NCBI GenBank assembly: GCA_019694685.1
Contig: JAIBBM010000036.1
Location: 1 to 44,454 of the forward strand
Length of the DNA: 44,454 bases
Direction: 5' to 3'
Source: Leptospirales bacterium
GTDB taxonomy: Bacteria; Spirochaetota; Leptospiria; Leptospirales; Leptonemataceae
The translations under genes and the position numbers were made by a program. The notes beneath the pieces are model-generated. The model was not told the origin of the DNA, made no database searches, and saw nothing but the letters and a program-made list of their open reading frames with translations. How positions within the stretch are numbered: position 1 is the stretch's first letter; the number at the start of each line of letters is the position of its first letter. Shown here piece by piece: positions 7,625-16,882 of the stretch.

Positions 7625-9223
7625 ATGAGAGTCTTTGCTTTAGTTTGTTTCCTGGTGGCCGGCTCTCTTTGTGCCGAGACTCTCCTTTTGAAAAGCGGGG
7701 CCAGAGTAGAGGGAACGATCATTTCACAGAATCGGACCACGGTTACCATTCGCACTGCCGGCGGAGATCAAACATTTCGTAAAGACGCTATCCGCCGGAT
7801 TCAATATGGTCAGACGGCCGCGGAGAGAGAAGCGGAGAAGGCAGCTGCAGAGAAACGAGCCGCTGAAAAAGCAGAAGCAGATCGAATCGCAGCAGAAAAA
7901 GCAGCGGCAGAAAAATCAGAAGCAAAGGTCACCACTCCGCTGGAGAAAGTGGAAGAGAAACCGGAAGCAAATACGAAAACTCCAGAGGAGATTGCAGCTG
8001 AGAAGCTTGCCGCGGAGAAAGCGGAATCTGATAGAATCTTAGAGGAGAAACAGGCAGCCGACAAAGCGGCAGCAGAAAAAGCAGAAATCGACAAAGCAGC
8101 ATCAGACAAAGCGAACGCGGAAAAAACAGAAGCAGATAAGATCGCCGCAGAAAAAGCAGAAACGGAAAGGGCGGCGGCAGACAAAATTGCAGCTGAGAAG
8201 GCAGCGGCGGAAAAAGCGGCGGCCGACCGGAAGGCGAAGGAAGAAGCTCTCGCCAGGGTCCCACCTTTTTACGGAGCAGCCATTTACCTTGCAGGCGAAA
8301 AAGGGATTTCTTCTCCTGCCTTTCTGGAACACCTTACAGCGATTAGTTTAACGCGCGAACCACTGACCAATCTTGCCTATCCCGGATCGAGTGCAGTGGA
8401 CCACGCTGGGTACGCGGGTGCTGTCTTTGGGGTTAGCTACATTCAGCCTCGCTGGATGGTCGCAGCTGACCTGACGACTTATGCGTCATCGCCTCATATG
8501 TCTGAGACGTTGTTTGTGGCGCCTCAAACGTACGGAACGAGCACAGTGCAGATGACTACATTCACTCAAGATTCATACAAGTTGAAGAATTCTGCGGCGA
8601 TGCTCCTTGGTGGGTACGGAATCCTCCCGGATGCGTCTGCGTTTCAAACGTACGCTCTGGGTGGCTTGAGGCGTGAGAGTTTGCGCGGGTCCGGTAAGAG
8701 AATGGCGTATAACGTTGTTTCGGATTTGAGTACCGGTGCGTTCGGATTTTCTTTCAATCTTCCCTATTCGGAAACGGTGGCTGAGTCCGGTCTTTCAGGT
8801 CTTGTCGGCGTGCTTGTGCGATACCAGATGAGTTCAGGTCTCGAATTGCATGCGTCTGGTCTGGCTGGTGCGGGCAAAGGTACGTGGAATCATTCGCTTA
8901 CGGAGCTTCGCAATTACACCACAACCTCTGCTTTTGAGACATTGAACGAAAGCGCCCAGACCAGAATCAAGATTACCCGAGCGGGGATGGGAGTCTCTTA
9001 TCCGGTGCTTGAGAATGCGTTCAGAATTGTTGTGGATGTAAATGCGGAAAAAACCACTACAACTTATGCTTCTACGTATACTCTGTTGCCGTTTGGTCAG
9101 CCCTTTGACATAGTGAAGTACTACACGGATCAATATGCCGTTGGTCTGGCCGGTCCTTCCACCGCAGCGAATCGTTCCATTCGCCTGGGTCTTCAGATCT
9201 GCTTCCCGGAATCTGCGCGTTAA
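7625..9223 (+). CDS. Exported protein: signal peptide, Ala/Glu/Lys heptad rod, C-terminal probable beta-barrel
   Basis: A 532-residue exported protein that I cannot assign to a named family. A signal peptide occupies residues 1-18 (probable cleavage near SLCA-ET). Residues 20-62 form a small beta-rich module (LKSGARVEGTII, then FRKDAIRRIQYG) that resembles N-terminal regions of spirochaetal exported proteins. Residues 64-210 are a nearly uninterrupted Ala/Glu/Lys helix with seven-residue rhythm (AEKAAAEKAEADK-like units), TolA-like, broken by a Pro/Thr stretch at about 103-120. The final 320 residues contain alternating polar/aromatic beta strands and repeated Gly-Tyr turns and end in IRLGLQICFPESAR, suggesting an outer-membrane barrel or surface domain. 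The rod could span the periplasm. It ends 13 bases from convergent valS. Confidence 0.75.
   Translation: MRVFALVCFLVAGSLCAETLLLKSGARVEGTIISQNRTTVTIRTAGGDQTFRKDAIRRIQYGQTAAEREAEKAAAEKRAAEKAEADRIAAEKAAAEKSEAKVTTPLEKVEEKPEANTKTPEEIAAEKLAAEKAESDRILEEKQAADKAAAEKAEIDKAASDKANAEKTEADKIAAEKAETERAAADKIAAEKAAAEKAAADRKAKEEALARVPPFYGAAIYLAGEKGISSPAFLEHLTAISLTREPLTNLAYPGSSAVDHAGYAGAVFGVSYIQPRWMVAADLTTYASSPHMSETLFVAPQTYGTSTVQMTTFTQDSYKLKNSAAMLLGGYGILPDASAFQTYALGGLRRESLRGSGKRMAYNVVSDLSTGAFGFSFNLPYSETVAESGLSGLVGVLVRYQMSSGLELHASGLAGAGKGTWNHSLTELRNYTTTSAFETLNESAQTRIKITRAGMGVSYPVLENAFRIVVDVNAEKTTTTYASTYTLLPFGQPFDIVKYYTDQYAVGLAGPSTAANRSIRLGLQICFPESAR
7814..8254 (+). repeat. Degenerate coding repeat for Ala/Glu/Lys heptads
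   Basis: Within the gene at 7625 this stretch is built of variants of gcagaaaaagcag-type units coding AAEKA/AADKA, about 147 residues in all. The nucleotide units vary at third positions, so it is an old repeat under protein-level selection rather than a fresh expansion. Such arrays can change length by slippage or recombination between strains. Confidence 0.7.
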
Positions 9224-9236
9224 AACTTAACTGCCC

Positions 9237-11975
9237 TTAGATCTTGATTCCCAGTCTTTCCGCACCTGCCTTTAAGTTTGCCATTGTTTCTTCTATTTCG
9301 CGTAGTCTTCCGCGTTCTTTTTCCACTACGGCCGGAGGAGCTTTTGAAACAAATGCTTCATTCGAAAGTCTACCGTCGATGCTTGATCGATCCTTCTTAA
9401 GTTGTTCCAGTTCAGACGTTATGCGCGATTTCTCTTTGTCCAGATCGATCATGGCGGCCACTGGCAGATATACCTGGCCTTCCGCAAACGCTTCCATTGC
9501 ATCCGTTCTCTCAGGGTTGTAAGAAGGATCGACCAGGACTGTTTCCGCGTTCGCGAGGCGTTCAATCGCGGACATCTTGTCTGTCACTGTTTTCGCAAGA
9601 CCCGGTGCTGCGGATTTGATGATGATTTTGATTTTCTTGTCCGGGGCAATCTTCAGTTCAGCCCTCATGTTTCTGACAAGGCCGATGATTCTTTGCAGCA
9701 GCTCAAGACTTGCGGCGGCTTTTTTTCCAGCACCTGTTACGTTTGGGACTTCGCAGTATCGCCTTGCAATGAGCAGGCGAGGTTTTGATTTTCCGCGAAA
9801 CGTTTCCAGATAAGAATGAATCTCTTCTGTGATGTACGGCATGAATGGATTGAGCATCCCGAGCATGGCATCCAGCACATAGAACGCGGTTTGTCTGGCT
9901 GCATTTGCGGATTCTTCCCCTTTCTTCCCGAACATCCGTGGTTTCGTAAACTCAATATACCAGTCGCAGAAATCGCTCCAGATAAACGTGTACACGTTTT
10001 CAGTGGCCAGGTGGAGTTTGTATTCGCTTATGTTTTTGTCCATCGCTGTGAGCGTTTCTGCGAGTCTCGATAGAATCCACCAATCTTCCTGTTCCAGTTC
10101 GAGTGTTTGTTTTTGAGGAGATTTCTTTGTGGATTTTTTTGCATCTCTGGATGGTTTCGCAAAGACAATGGCAGCCAGATCCACAGGCGCGAAGTCTTCT
10201 GGCAGGTTCATGATCACGAATCGGCTTGAATTCCACACCTTGTTCGCGAAGGCCTGGTAGCCTTTGAGTCTGGTTTCAGAATACGTAGAGTCTTTCCCTT
10301 CCGAAAGCGTGGCCATCAGAAAAAAGCGATACGCGTCCAGTCCATAGTTAGCGATCACGTCTGCCGGATCGATGTTGTTCCCGAGACTTTTTGAAATCTT
10401 TATGCCCCGTTCATCTCGCATCAGTCCATGAATGTACACATGATGAAACGGAATTTTCTTCATTGTGAAGAGACCGAGCATCACCATGCGAGCAACCCAG
10501 AAGAAGATGATGTCATAGGATGTGACAAGCACGGAAGTCGGGTAAAATGTAGCCAGGTCTTTTGTTTTTGCGGGCCATCCAAGAGTGGAGAAAGGCCAGA
10601 GACCGGAGGAGAACCATGTGTCGAGCACGTCCGGATCTTGGATTAGATTCTTCTTTTTACATTTTTCGCATGCCTTTGGCGGATCCACAGAGGCAGTGAT
10701 GTGACCGCAGTCTTCGCAATGATATGCCGGGATTCGATGGCCCCACCAGAGCTGGCGAGAGATACACCAGTCTCTGATTTCTTTCATCCATGAATTGTAT
10801 AGATTTGCATAGTTTTCTGGATAGAAACGGATCTTGCCCTTTTCCACCACTTCAATCGCCTTCTTTGCCAGAGGCTTAGTGCTTACGAACCACTGAGTGG
10901 AAACCATAGGTTCCACAATCGCTCCCGAGCGCTGTGACTTGCCGATTGCCATTTTGTGTTCTTTGACCCCGCGCTCAAGTCCGCGTTCTTTTAGTTGCGC
11001 TTTGATTTGCTTTCGGGCTTCGAAACGATCAAGGCCTACAAACGATCCGCCTTTCGAATTGATTCTTCCTGCCTCATCGAAGATGGTGATGGATTCCAGA
11101 TTGTGGCGCTTTCCTGTTTCGTAGTCGTTCATGTCGTGTGCGGGTGTTACCTTGACGGCGCCCGTTCCGAATTCCATATCTACGAGGATACTGTCTGCGA
11201 TGATGACTATTTCGCGATCGAGGAAAGGATGCTTTACTGTTTTGCCAATGAGCTTCTTAAAGCGAGGGTCCTCTGGATGCACAGCAATGGCCGTGTCCCC
11301 GAGCATCGTTTCTGGTCTCGTGGTAGCCACGACGATTTCGCCATCTCCCTGGCTCAGTTTGTACGCGAATGAATACAGTTCGCCGGGGTAGTTGTCTTCG
11401 TATTCAACTTCTATGTCTGAGAGAACCGTGCGGGCAACTGGATCCCACATGATCATTCTTGTGTCGCGATAGATCAGTTTCTTCTTGTAGAGCTCTACAA
11501 ACATTTCGCGCACTGCGCGCGAAAGTCCATCGTCCATTGTGAACCGCTCGCGTTCCCAGTCCACGCTCAGTCCAAGCGTTCGCATTTGCTTTGTGATGAT
11601 GTTTCCGAATTTGTCTTTCCATTCCCAGACTCGTTTTACGAATTTTTCGCGACCAAGCTGGAATCGGTCTGTGCCTTCTTTCTTCAGTAATTTCTCAACC
11701 ACTGCCTGAGTTGCGATACCAGCGTGATCCGTTCCCGGTACCCACAGCGTACGCTTCCCTTTTTTTCGCGCATGACGAATGAGTACGTCCTGGATGGAAT
11801 GATTGAGTGCGTGTCCTACGTGCAGCTGCCCCGTCACATTGGGCGGTGGAATGACGATGCAGTAAGGTTCACCTTTACCGGTTGATTCCGGGCGAAAGAC
11901 GCCAGACTCTTCCCAGACTTCGTACCAGCGGCTTTCGATGCTTGCAGGTTCGTATCGCGTGCTCAGGCTTGGCAT
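9237..11975 (-). CDS. valS: Valyl-tRNA synthetase
   Basis: A class Ia aminoacyl-tRNA synthetase of 912 residues that charges tRNA-Val. The HIGH motif appears as HVGH (residues 52-55, in PPNVTGQLHVGHAL) and the KMSKS loop as KISKS near residue 526. The editing domain carries TTRPETMLGDTAIAVHPED. The anticodon-binding region follows, and the C-terminal coiled-coil arm typical of ValRS (about residues 845-910) is complete. It is last in a minus-strand run with apaG, a small orphan and a lipoprotein, 45 bases after the lipoprotein stop. A tRNA-Val(UAC) gene lies at 30069. Confidence 0.97.
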   Translation of the reverse strand: MPSLSTRYEPASIESRWYEVWEESGVFRPESTGKGEPYCIVIPPPNVTGQLHVGHALNHSIQDVLIRHARKKGKRTLWVPGTDHAGIATQAVVEKLLKKEGTDRFQLGREKFVKRVWEWKDKFGNIITKQMRTLGLSVDWERERFTMDDGLSRAVREMFVELYKKKLIYRDTRMIMWDPVARTVLSDIEVEYEDNYPGELYSFAYKLSQGDGEIVVATTRPETMLGDTAIAVHPEDPRFKKLIGKTVKHPFLDREIVIIADSILVDMEFGTGAVKVTPAHDMNDYETGKRHNLESITIFDEAGRINSKGGSFVGLDRFEARKQIKAQLKERGLERGVKEHKMAIGKSQRSGAIVEPMVSTQWFVSTKPLAKKAIEVVEKGKIRFYPENYANLYNSWMKEIRDWCISRQLWWGHRIPAYHCEDCGHITASVDPPKACEKCKKKNLIQDPDVLDTWFSSGLWPFSTLGWPAKTKDLATFYPTSVLVTSYDIIFFWVARMVMLGLFTMKKIPFHHVYIHGLMRDERGIKISKSLGNNIDPADVIANYGLDAYRFFLMATLSEGKDSTYSETRLKGYQAFANKVWNSSRFVIMNLPEDFAPVDLAAIVFAKPSRDAKKSTKKSPQKQTLELEQEDWWILSRLAETLTAMDKNISEYKLHLATENVYTFIWSDFCDWYIEFTKPRMFGKKGEESANAARQTAFYVLDAMLGMLNPFMPYITEEIHSYLETFRGKSKPRLLIARRYCEVPNVTGAGKKAAASLELLQRIIGLVRNMRAELKIAPDKKIKIIIKSAAPGLAKTVTDKMSAIERLANAETVLVDPSYNPERTDAMEAFAEGQVYLPVAAMIDLDKEKSRITSELEQLKKDRSSIDGRLSNEAFVSKAPPAVVEKERGRLREIEETMANLKAGAERLGIKI

Positions 11976-12020
11976 GCGCCACTTTGCGTGTTTTTGCCTG
12001 CGTGAAAATAAGAAATCTAA

Positions 12021-12278
12021 TCAGTGCTCGGTCTTCTGGATGCGGCCATGAACCGGGTCGCAAGGAGAATTCTGGATCTTGTCTGCTTCAAATAGTTTGC
12101 GATAATCGAGGTTTCTGTCCTGAGTCACAAAATCTCTTTCTACGAAGTGCCTGTCCCCTTCGTAGTAATTTGAGACCGAATCGCATGGATCGATTTTGCT
12201 TTCGCTGTGGCTCCAGAGGCTTTTGATTTTTTGACACCCCGCCAGCGACAGCAGGGCGATAGCGATGAGGGCTCTCAT
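12021..12278 (-). CDS. Small lipoprotein, unknown function
   Basis: An 85-residue protein with a clear lipoprotein signal: MRALIAIALLSLAGC, lipobox LAGC with the lipid-modified Cys at residue 15. The mature chain of about 70 residues is charged and polar, with two further cysteines (both in PCD contexts) that could pair. The first four bases overlap the last four of the upstream 70-codon gene (ATGA arrangement), which strongly suggests translational coupling. It lies between apaG and valS. I recognise no family. Confidence 0.7.
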   Translation of the reverse strand: MRALIAIALLSLAGCQKIKSLWSHSESKIDPCDSVSNYYEGDRHFVERDFVTQDRNLDYRKLFEADKIQNSPCDPVHGRIQKTEH

Positions 12279-12487
12279 GCAAACAGGTCAATCAGGTGAC
12301 CGGGGCTGTCCGGTGCCTGCGCGTCTGGTCCATACAGCCTGGGCATTTCGAATCGTCTGCTGCGTTCGGGCAGGGACAATTCCGTCCGTTCCACGGGTTG
12401 TACTGGCTGTTCCGGGTAGCGCTGGATCTTGTACGCAAATACGCCCGGAACGCTGGACAGATTCATGGAGCCTGATTCGACCCTCAT
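12275..12487 (-). CDS. Small Pro-rich orphan protein
   Basis: A 70-residue open frame with no signal peptide, rich in Pro, Arg and Glu (RYPEQPVQPVERTELSLPER). Its reality is supported mainly by context: it starts 43 bases after the apaG stop and overlaps the following lipoprotein start by four bases. The start is uncertain; an internal ATG eight codons on (encoding MNLSSVPGV) has an AGG a few bases upstream and may be the true one. Function is unknown; probably cytoplasmic and partly disordered. Confidence 0.5.
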   Translation of the reverse strand: MRVESGSMNLSSVPGVFAYKIQRYPEQPVQPVERTELSLPERSRRFEMPRLYGPDAQAPDSPGHLIDLFA

Positions 12488-12529
12488 GCTTTATCTATCG
12501 GCAGGAACTGGTTTGGGAGTTAGACGAGC

Positions 12530-12907
12530 CTAGTTGATGCTGTCCGGAACTGCCAGGGCGAAGGGAGGAATCGGGGCATCAAAGGTGGAACCGTCCTCTC
12601 TTTCCATAGTATAGTGTCCTTGCATGAACCCATAATTGGTCGAGAGAGGGCAAAAGCTGGTATAATTGAAAGATTCTCCCGGTTTTAGATTCGGGAATTC
12701 CCCCACCACTCCCGGACCCCGAACTTCCTGCACACGGCCGGTCGCATCCGTGATGTGCCAGTAACGGGATTGAAGGCGAGCGCTCAGATTGCCCTGGTTT
12801 GTGATGGTTATATTATAGGAGAAGAAGTAGATGGGCTCGAGCGGGTTGGACCGTTCGGGCATGTAACGGGCTACTGCCTTTACCTGAATTTCCTGTACGG
12901 GAGCCAT
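12530..12907 (-). CDS. apaG: ApaG domain protein
   Basis: A 125-residue protein matching ApaG end to end: an FN3-like beta-sandwich with YFFSYNITITNQG, LQSRYWHITDATGRVQEVRG, GVVGEFPNLKPGESFNYTS and a YTMEREDGSTFDAPIPPFAL end. ApaG is a small cytoplasmic protein of unsettled biochemical role, linked in enterobacteria to the ksgA-apaG-apaH operon and Ap4A metabolism. Here it heads a minus-strand run with two small genes and valS instead of sitting with apaH or rsmA. The divergent 113-base gap to the dikinase gene holds a perfect TTGACA at 12963-12968 on the plus strand, without a good -10. Confidence 0.92.
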   Translation of the reverse strand: MAPVQEIQVKAVARYMPERSNPLEPIYFFSYNITITNQGNLSARLQSRYWHITDATGRVQEVRGPGVVGEFPNLKPGESFNYTSFCPLSTNYGFMQGHYTMEREDGSTFDAPIPPFALAVPDSIN

Positions 12908-13020
12908 CGCCCGGAATTGTCTTTGACCCCGGCCCGGCGCTCAAGCGTTTTTTCACGTTGGCTTGACAGTTCCGATTCGACGCCCACTCTTCAGCCTCAC
13001 GAATATCTTCGAGGGGATTT

Positions 13021-15717
13021 ATGTCACAATACGTTTACTTTTTTGGCGAGGGCCGTACGGATGCTCCGGCTCTCGATAAGATGCTGCTTGGCGGCAAGGG
13101 CGCGAATCTCTGTGAGATGTCTCAGCTCGGAATTCCAGTTCCGCCGGGCATTGTCATTACTACGGACGCATGCAAACGCTATGTACGCGACAACCGTTTC
13201 CCCACTGGCCTCCTCGAAGAAGTTCTCGTTCGCGTTCAGCAGCTGAATTCTGCGACAGGAAAAGTTTTTGGAAATCCGGATAGACCACTGCTTGTGTCCG
13301 TTCGCTCCGGAGCTCCTGTGTCCATGCCTGGAATGATGGATACAATTCTAAACCTCGGCCTGAATTCGGAGACTCTCGAAGGAATGGTGCGATCTACTGG
13401 CAATGAAAGATTCGTTTGTGATTCGTATCGTCGTTTCGTGCAAATGTACGGAGACGTTGTACTGGGAATGGAGCATCATGACTTTGAACACATCCTCAAC
13501 GATGTGAAAAAAAGCGTGGGCGCGGCCAGCGATACAGATCTTCGCGCGGGAGATCTGAGAGAAATCATTAGACAGTACAAGGACCTGGTTCGCCGCATAA
13601 CGGGAAATGATTTCCCTGAAGACGTGCACGAACAGCTGCGTGGAGCCATCGAGGCAGTATTCAAATCCTGGAACAATGACCGTGCGAATATTTATCGCAG
13701 GTTGAATCATATTTCTGATGATCTGGGTACCGCGGTTACCGTTCAGTCCATGGTGTTCGGGAATATGGGAGATACGTCCGGCACTGGCGTTGCATTTACG
13801 CGAAATCCTTCCACAGGCGAAAGGAAGTTTTACGGCGAATACTTAATGAATGCTCAGGGAGAAGACGTGGTAGCCGGCATTCGCACGCCTTATCCAATCG
13901 GGCGGCTCGGAGACGATATGCCAGAAGTCTTTGGCCAGCTAGATGAAGTTCAAAAGAAACTAGAAGCGCACTACCATGACATGCAGGATCTTGAATTTAC
14001 GATTCAGGAGAAGAAACTCTACATGCTCCAGACCAGGAGCGGAAAACGCACTGGCGTGGCTGCACTTCGCATGGCAGTTGAAATGGTGGATGAGGGGCTA
14101 ATCGATCGCAAGACGGCACTGAAGAGAGTAGATCCAGAATCGATTCCATCGATGCTTGCTCCTGTATTCGATCCAGAGGAAAAGAAAAAAGCGATCAAGG
14201 AAAAGCGATATCTGACTCGTGGGCTGAACGCCGGTCCAGGAGCTGCATCAGGAATTGTAGTGTTTGATTCCTGGAATGCACAAAATAGAAAGATCAAAGG
14301 TGAAAAGACCATTCTCGTACGCATGGAAACCAGCCCCGAAGACATCGCTGGCATGGAAGCGGCAGAAGGAATTCTAACTGCTCGCGGTGGGATGACTTCG
14401 CACGCAGCGGTTGTCGCTCGCGGTATGAATAAACCCTGTATCGTGGGTTGCTCTTCTCTACATGTGGAAGAGAGATCTGGTTTTATGGCCGTTGCAACAG
14501 AAGATGGCAGATCCATCATCGTGCGCGAAGGGGAGAGCATCTCCATTGATGGAAGCACAGGAGAAGTGATGCTCGGGCATTTGCCCACAAGACCTTCCGA
14601 AATCCAGCAGGTTCTTGATGGCCTTGTGCCGGAAGAAACTTCCATGGTTGCAAAATACTTTAAGAAGTTTATGTCCTGGACAGACGAAGTTCGGACGCTG
14701 CAGATTCGCACAAACGCAGATACTCCTCGGGATGCGCGCATTGCTCGCACGTTCGGGGCGCAGGGCATTGGTCTTTGCAGAACGGAGCACATGTTTTTCG
14801 AAGGCGACCGCATTGCCGCCATGCAGGAAATGATTCTCTCGGACACAGTGAGTGCTCGCGAAAAGGCTCTGGAGAAACTACTTCCATATCAAAGAGAAGA
14901 CTTCATCGGAATATTTGAGGCAATGGAAGGTCTTCCTGTGACCATTCGTCTACTCGATCCACCTCTCCATGAGTTCATTCCTCACGACGAAGGACACATG
15001 GGAGAGCTTGCGCACAAAAGTGGTGTGTCACTCGAGAAGATTCGCGTTCGTGTAGAGGCCCTGAAAGAACAAAACCCGATGCTCGGACATCGCGGTTGCC
15101 GCCTGGGTGTGACGTATCCTGAAATCACTAAGATGCAGGTGCGTGCGATTCTGGAAGCTGCCGTCACTGTGAAGAAGAAAGGCAAGAGCGTGTATCCCGA
15201 GATTATGATTCCGCTCGTGGGACACATCAAGGAACTACGCAATCAAAAGGAACTCATCGAAGCTACAGCCCAACTTGTGATGAGAGAGTCTAATACTCGA
15301 GTAGACTATTTGATCGGAACCATGATCGAAGTTCCGCGTGCGGCTATCGTTGCAGATGAAATTGCTCAGGAAGCAAAATTTTTCAGCTTCGGGACCAATG
15401 ACCTGACGCAAATGGCCATGGGATTTTCGCGTGATGATGCAGACAAGTTCCTGCGCGACTATCTTCGCCTTGGTTTCTATGAGAGAAATCCGTTCCAGTC
15501 TATCGACCAGGAAGGCGTAGGCGCACTGGTAAAAATGGCAATCGAACGCGGTAAAAAGACCAGGCCGGACATCAAACTGGGTGTTTGCGGCGAGCACGGT
15601 GGAGATCCTACGAGCATTGGTTTCTTCCACAATGCGGGTCTGCATTACGTTAGCTGCTCACCGTTCCGTGTTGCGGTGGCAAGAGCCGCCGCCGCCCGCG
15701 CAGCTCTCGGCGTTTAG
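13021..15717 (+). CDS. ppdK: Pyruvate, phosphate dikinase
   Basis: An 898-residue PPDK that interconverts pyruvate + ATP + Pi with phosphoenolpyruvate + AMP + PPi. The N-terminal ATP-grasp domain includes LLGGKGANLCEMS and SVRSGAPVSMPGMMDTILNLG. The swivelling domain has the phospho-histidine motif GGMTSHAAVVARG with His at residue 461. The C-terminal TIM barrel includes GIGLCRTEHMFF, LGHRGCRLGVTYPEI and the conserved CGEHGGDP with its catalytic Cys. Length is typical of bacterial PPDK. The ribosome-binding site is clear (GAGGGG five bases before ATG). It is monocistronic, followed by a hairpin and a convergent gene. In spirochaetes that live on fatty acids the enzyme would serve gluconeogenesis; that role is inferred. 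Confidence 0.97.
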   Translation: MSQYVYFFGEGRTDAPALDKMLLGGKGANLCEMSQLGIPVPPGIVITTDACKRYVRDNRFPTGLLEEVLVRVQQLNSATGKVFGNPDRPLLVSVRSGAPVSMPGMMDTILNLGLNSETLEGMVRSTGNERFVCDSYRRFVQMYGDVVLGMEHHDFEHILNDVKKSVGAASDTDLRAGDLREIIRQYKDLVRRITGNDFPEDVHEQLRGAIEAVFKSWNNDRANIYRRLNHISDDLGTAVTVQSMVFGNMGDTSGTGVAFTRNPSTGERKFYGEYLMNAQGEDVVAGIRTPYPIGRLGDDMPEVFGQLDEVQKKLEAHYHDMQDLEFTIQEKKLYMLQTRSGKRTGVAALRMAVEMVDEGLIDRKTALKRVDPESIPSMLAPVFDPEEKKKAIKEKRYLTRGLNAGPGAASGIVVFDSWNAQNRKIKGEKTILVRMETSPEDIAGMEAAEGILTARGGMTSHAAVVARGMNKPCIVGCSSLHVEERSGFMAVATEDGRSIIVREGESISIDGSTGEVMLGHLPTRPSEIQQVLDGLVPEETSMVAKYFKKFMSWTDEVRTLQIRTNADTPRDARIARTFGAQGIGLCRTEHMFFEGDRIAAMQEMILSDTVSAREKALEKLLPYQREDFIGIFEAMEGLPVTIRLLDPPLHEFIPHDEGHMGELAHKSGVSLEKIRVRVEALKEQNPMLGHRGCRLGVTYPEITKMQVRAILEAAVTVKKKGKSVYPEIMIPLVGHIKELRNQKELIEATAQLVMRESNTRVDYLIGTMIEVPRAAIVADEIAQEAKFFSFGTNDLTQMAMGFSRDDADKFLRDYLRLGFYERNPFQSIDQEGVGALVKMAIERGKKTRPDIKLGVCGEHGGDPTSIGFFHNAGLHYVSCSPFRVAVARAAAARAALGV

Positions 15718-15733
15718 GTCAAAGGCTCTCCGG

Positions 15734-15766
15734 CCGCGAAGAAAATGGAAGAAATCGACTTCGCGG
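15734..15766. terminator. Hairpin between convergent ppdK and peptidase genes
   Basis: A perfect 8-base inverted repeat (CCGCGAAG at 15734-15741, CTTCGCGG at 15759-15766) with a 17-base loop lies between two convergent genes. There is no U-tract on either side, so it is not a canonical intrinsic terminator. It could block 3' exonucleases or aid factor-dependent termination. Confidence 0.35.
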
Positions 15767-15775
15767 TCGCGTGAC

Positions 15776-16804
15776 TCATTGCCCGGAGTCTGGAACCTTT
15801 CTAGAGGTTTTCCATCCCGATGGTTCTTTTTTCAAACTCTTCATGCGATCCAGAAAGCACGGCCACTGTGCATTACATTCTTTGAACTGGTCGCGAAAGT
15901 ATTCTTCTCCGGATTCATATCGAAGAAAGCTCAGCATGTGAGCGTTGTTCAGGTCTCGCTCGGCGACTGCGCGCATATTGACTGCCTTGAACTCTGGGAT
16001 TTTGGACAGAAGCGTGGTGCGAAAGGCGGCTATCGTTTCACGTTTCCGATTTCTTTTTTCTTCATCCGTTGCGTTAGACTCGTAGATAGTATTTAGTGAT
16101 TGCGCGAGCTTATGAAACAAGAATCGCACGCGGGACGATTCTTCCTCTTGCAGAATTCTCTTTTTGTACTCTTCGGACTCCACTCCATATTTGTCGCGAA
16201 CGTAAGTCATGGCACCTTCCAGTTCAACAAAAGAAGCGAATGATTCATTGAAATCCACGCTGCCAGGTAACCAGACAGTTGCATGCGTGCATTCATGGAT
16301 TACAAGACGCGTAAGACCCCATTCGGAGTATTCCAGCTGCGGGGAGACCAGCGGATCCTCAAACCATCCGAGCGTAGAATACCCGGCAACTTCTGTTACA
16401 ATGGCTTCCCATCCTTCGCGCCTTAGCTTGTCTGCTTCCGCGTTTGCTTTTGATTCTTCAAAAAAACCCAGATACGGAACGGTGCCAATGATGGGAAACC
16501 ACCATGTATGCGGCTCAAACCTTAGTTCGCGCGAAGCTGAGACGTTCCACGCCACAGCGCGTCTGTCCAATTTAGTAAATTTTTTAAAGGAATTTGTGCT
16601 GAGTCCGAGTTTGTCATGCGCCCAGGATCGCACGGCAAGCACATGCTCCAGTTTCTTTCGCGTGTTTTCGTCTGTGTCGGGTGAATGGATTACGTCGTCT
16701 ATGTTCTGTCGTCCGAGCAAAAGAGACGCCTGACCCCGGGCGGCGTGCGCGAGATAGCAACTACCGATGCTCAAAAATGAAATGAACGCTACGAAACGGG
16801 ACAT
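15776..16804 (-). CDS. Putative lipoprotein zinc aminopeptidase
   Basis: A predicted zinc metallopeptidase of the bacterial putative aminopeptidase family (IHExTHAT type). From the ATG at 16804 the product is 342 residues; a frame extension adds MMF. The N-terminus MSRFVAFISFLSIGSC is a lipoprotein signal with lipobox IGSC. The zinc site is HECTH (HExxH) about half way along, followed by FNESFASFVE, which should supply the third ligand. The TVPYLGFF and AGYSTLGWFEDPL segments are also typical of the family. Members are probably periplasmic or outer-membrane-anchored; substrate unknown. It converges with ppdK and diverges from the PEGA pair. Confidence 0.8.
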   Translation of the reverse strand: MSRFVAFISFLSIGSCYLAHAARGQASLLLGRQNIDDVIHSPDTDENTRKKLEHVLAVRSWAHDKLGLSTNSFKKFTKLDRRAVAWNVSASRELRFEPHTWWFPIIGTVPYLGFFEESKANAEADKLRREGWEAIVTEVAGYSTLGWFEDPLVSPQLEYSEWGLTRLVIHECTHATVWLPGSVDFNESFASFVELEGAMTYVRDKYGVESEEYKKRILQEEESSRVRFLFHKLAQSLNTIYESNATDEEKRNRKRETIAAFRTTLLSKIPEFKAVNMRAVAERDLNNAHMLSFLRYESGEEYFRDQFKECNAQWPCFLDRMKSLKKEPSGWKTSRKVPDSGQ

Positions 16805-16882
16805 GAACATCATCTATCGGGCAAAAGGTCGTTTTTTCGTCAAATAGTTTGACCGAGCGTGTTGTTTCGTCGTAGGTGGGTT

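Noticed and set aside
7810..8184. A minus-strand frame encoding Ser/Ala/Phe repeats
   Set aside because: It is the complement of the Ala/Glu/Lys coding repeat and needs no separate gene.
14019..14846. A 275-codon minus-strand frame inside ppdK
   Set aside because: Antisense shadow of a conserved enzyme; Ser/Met/Arg-rich and domain-free.
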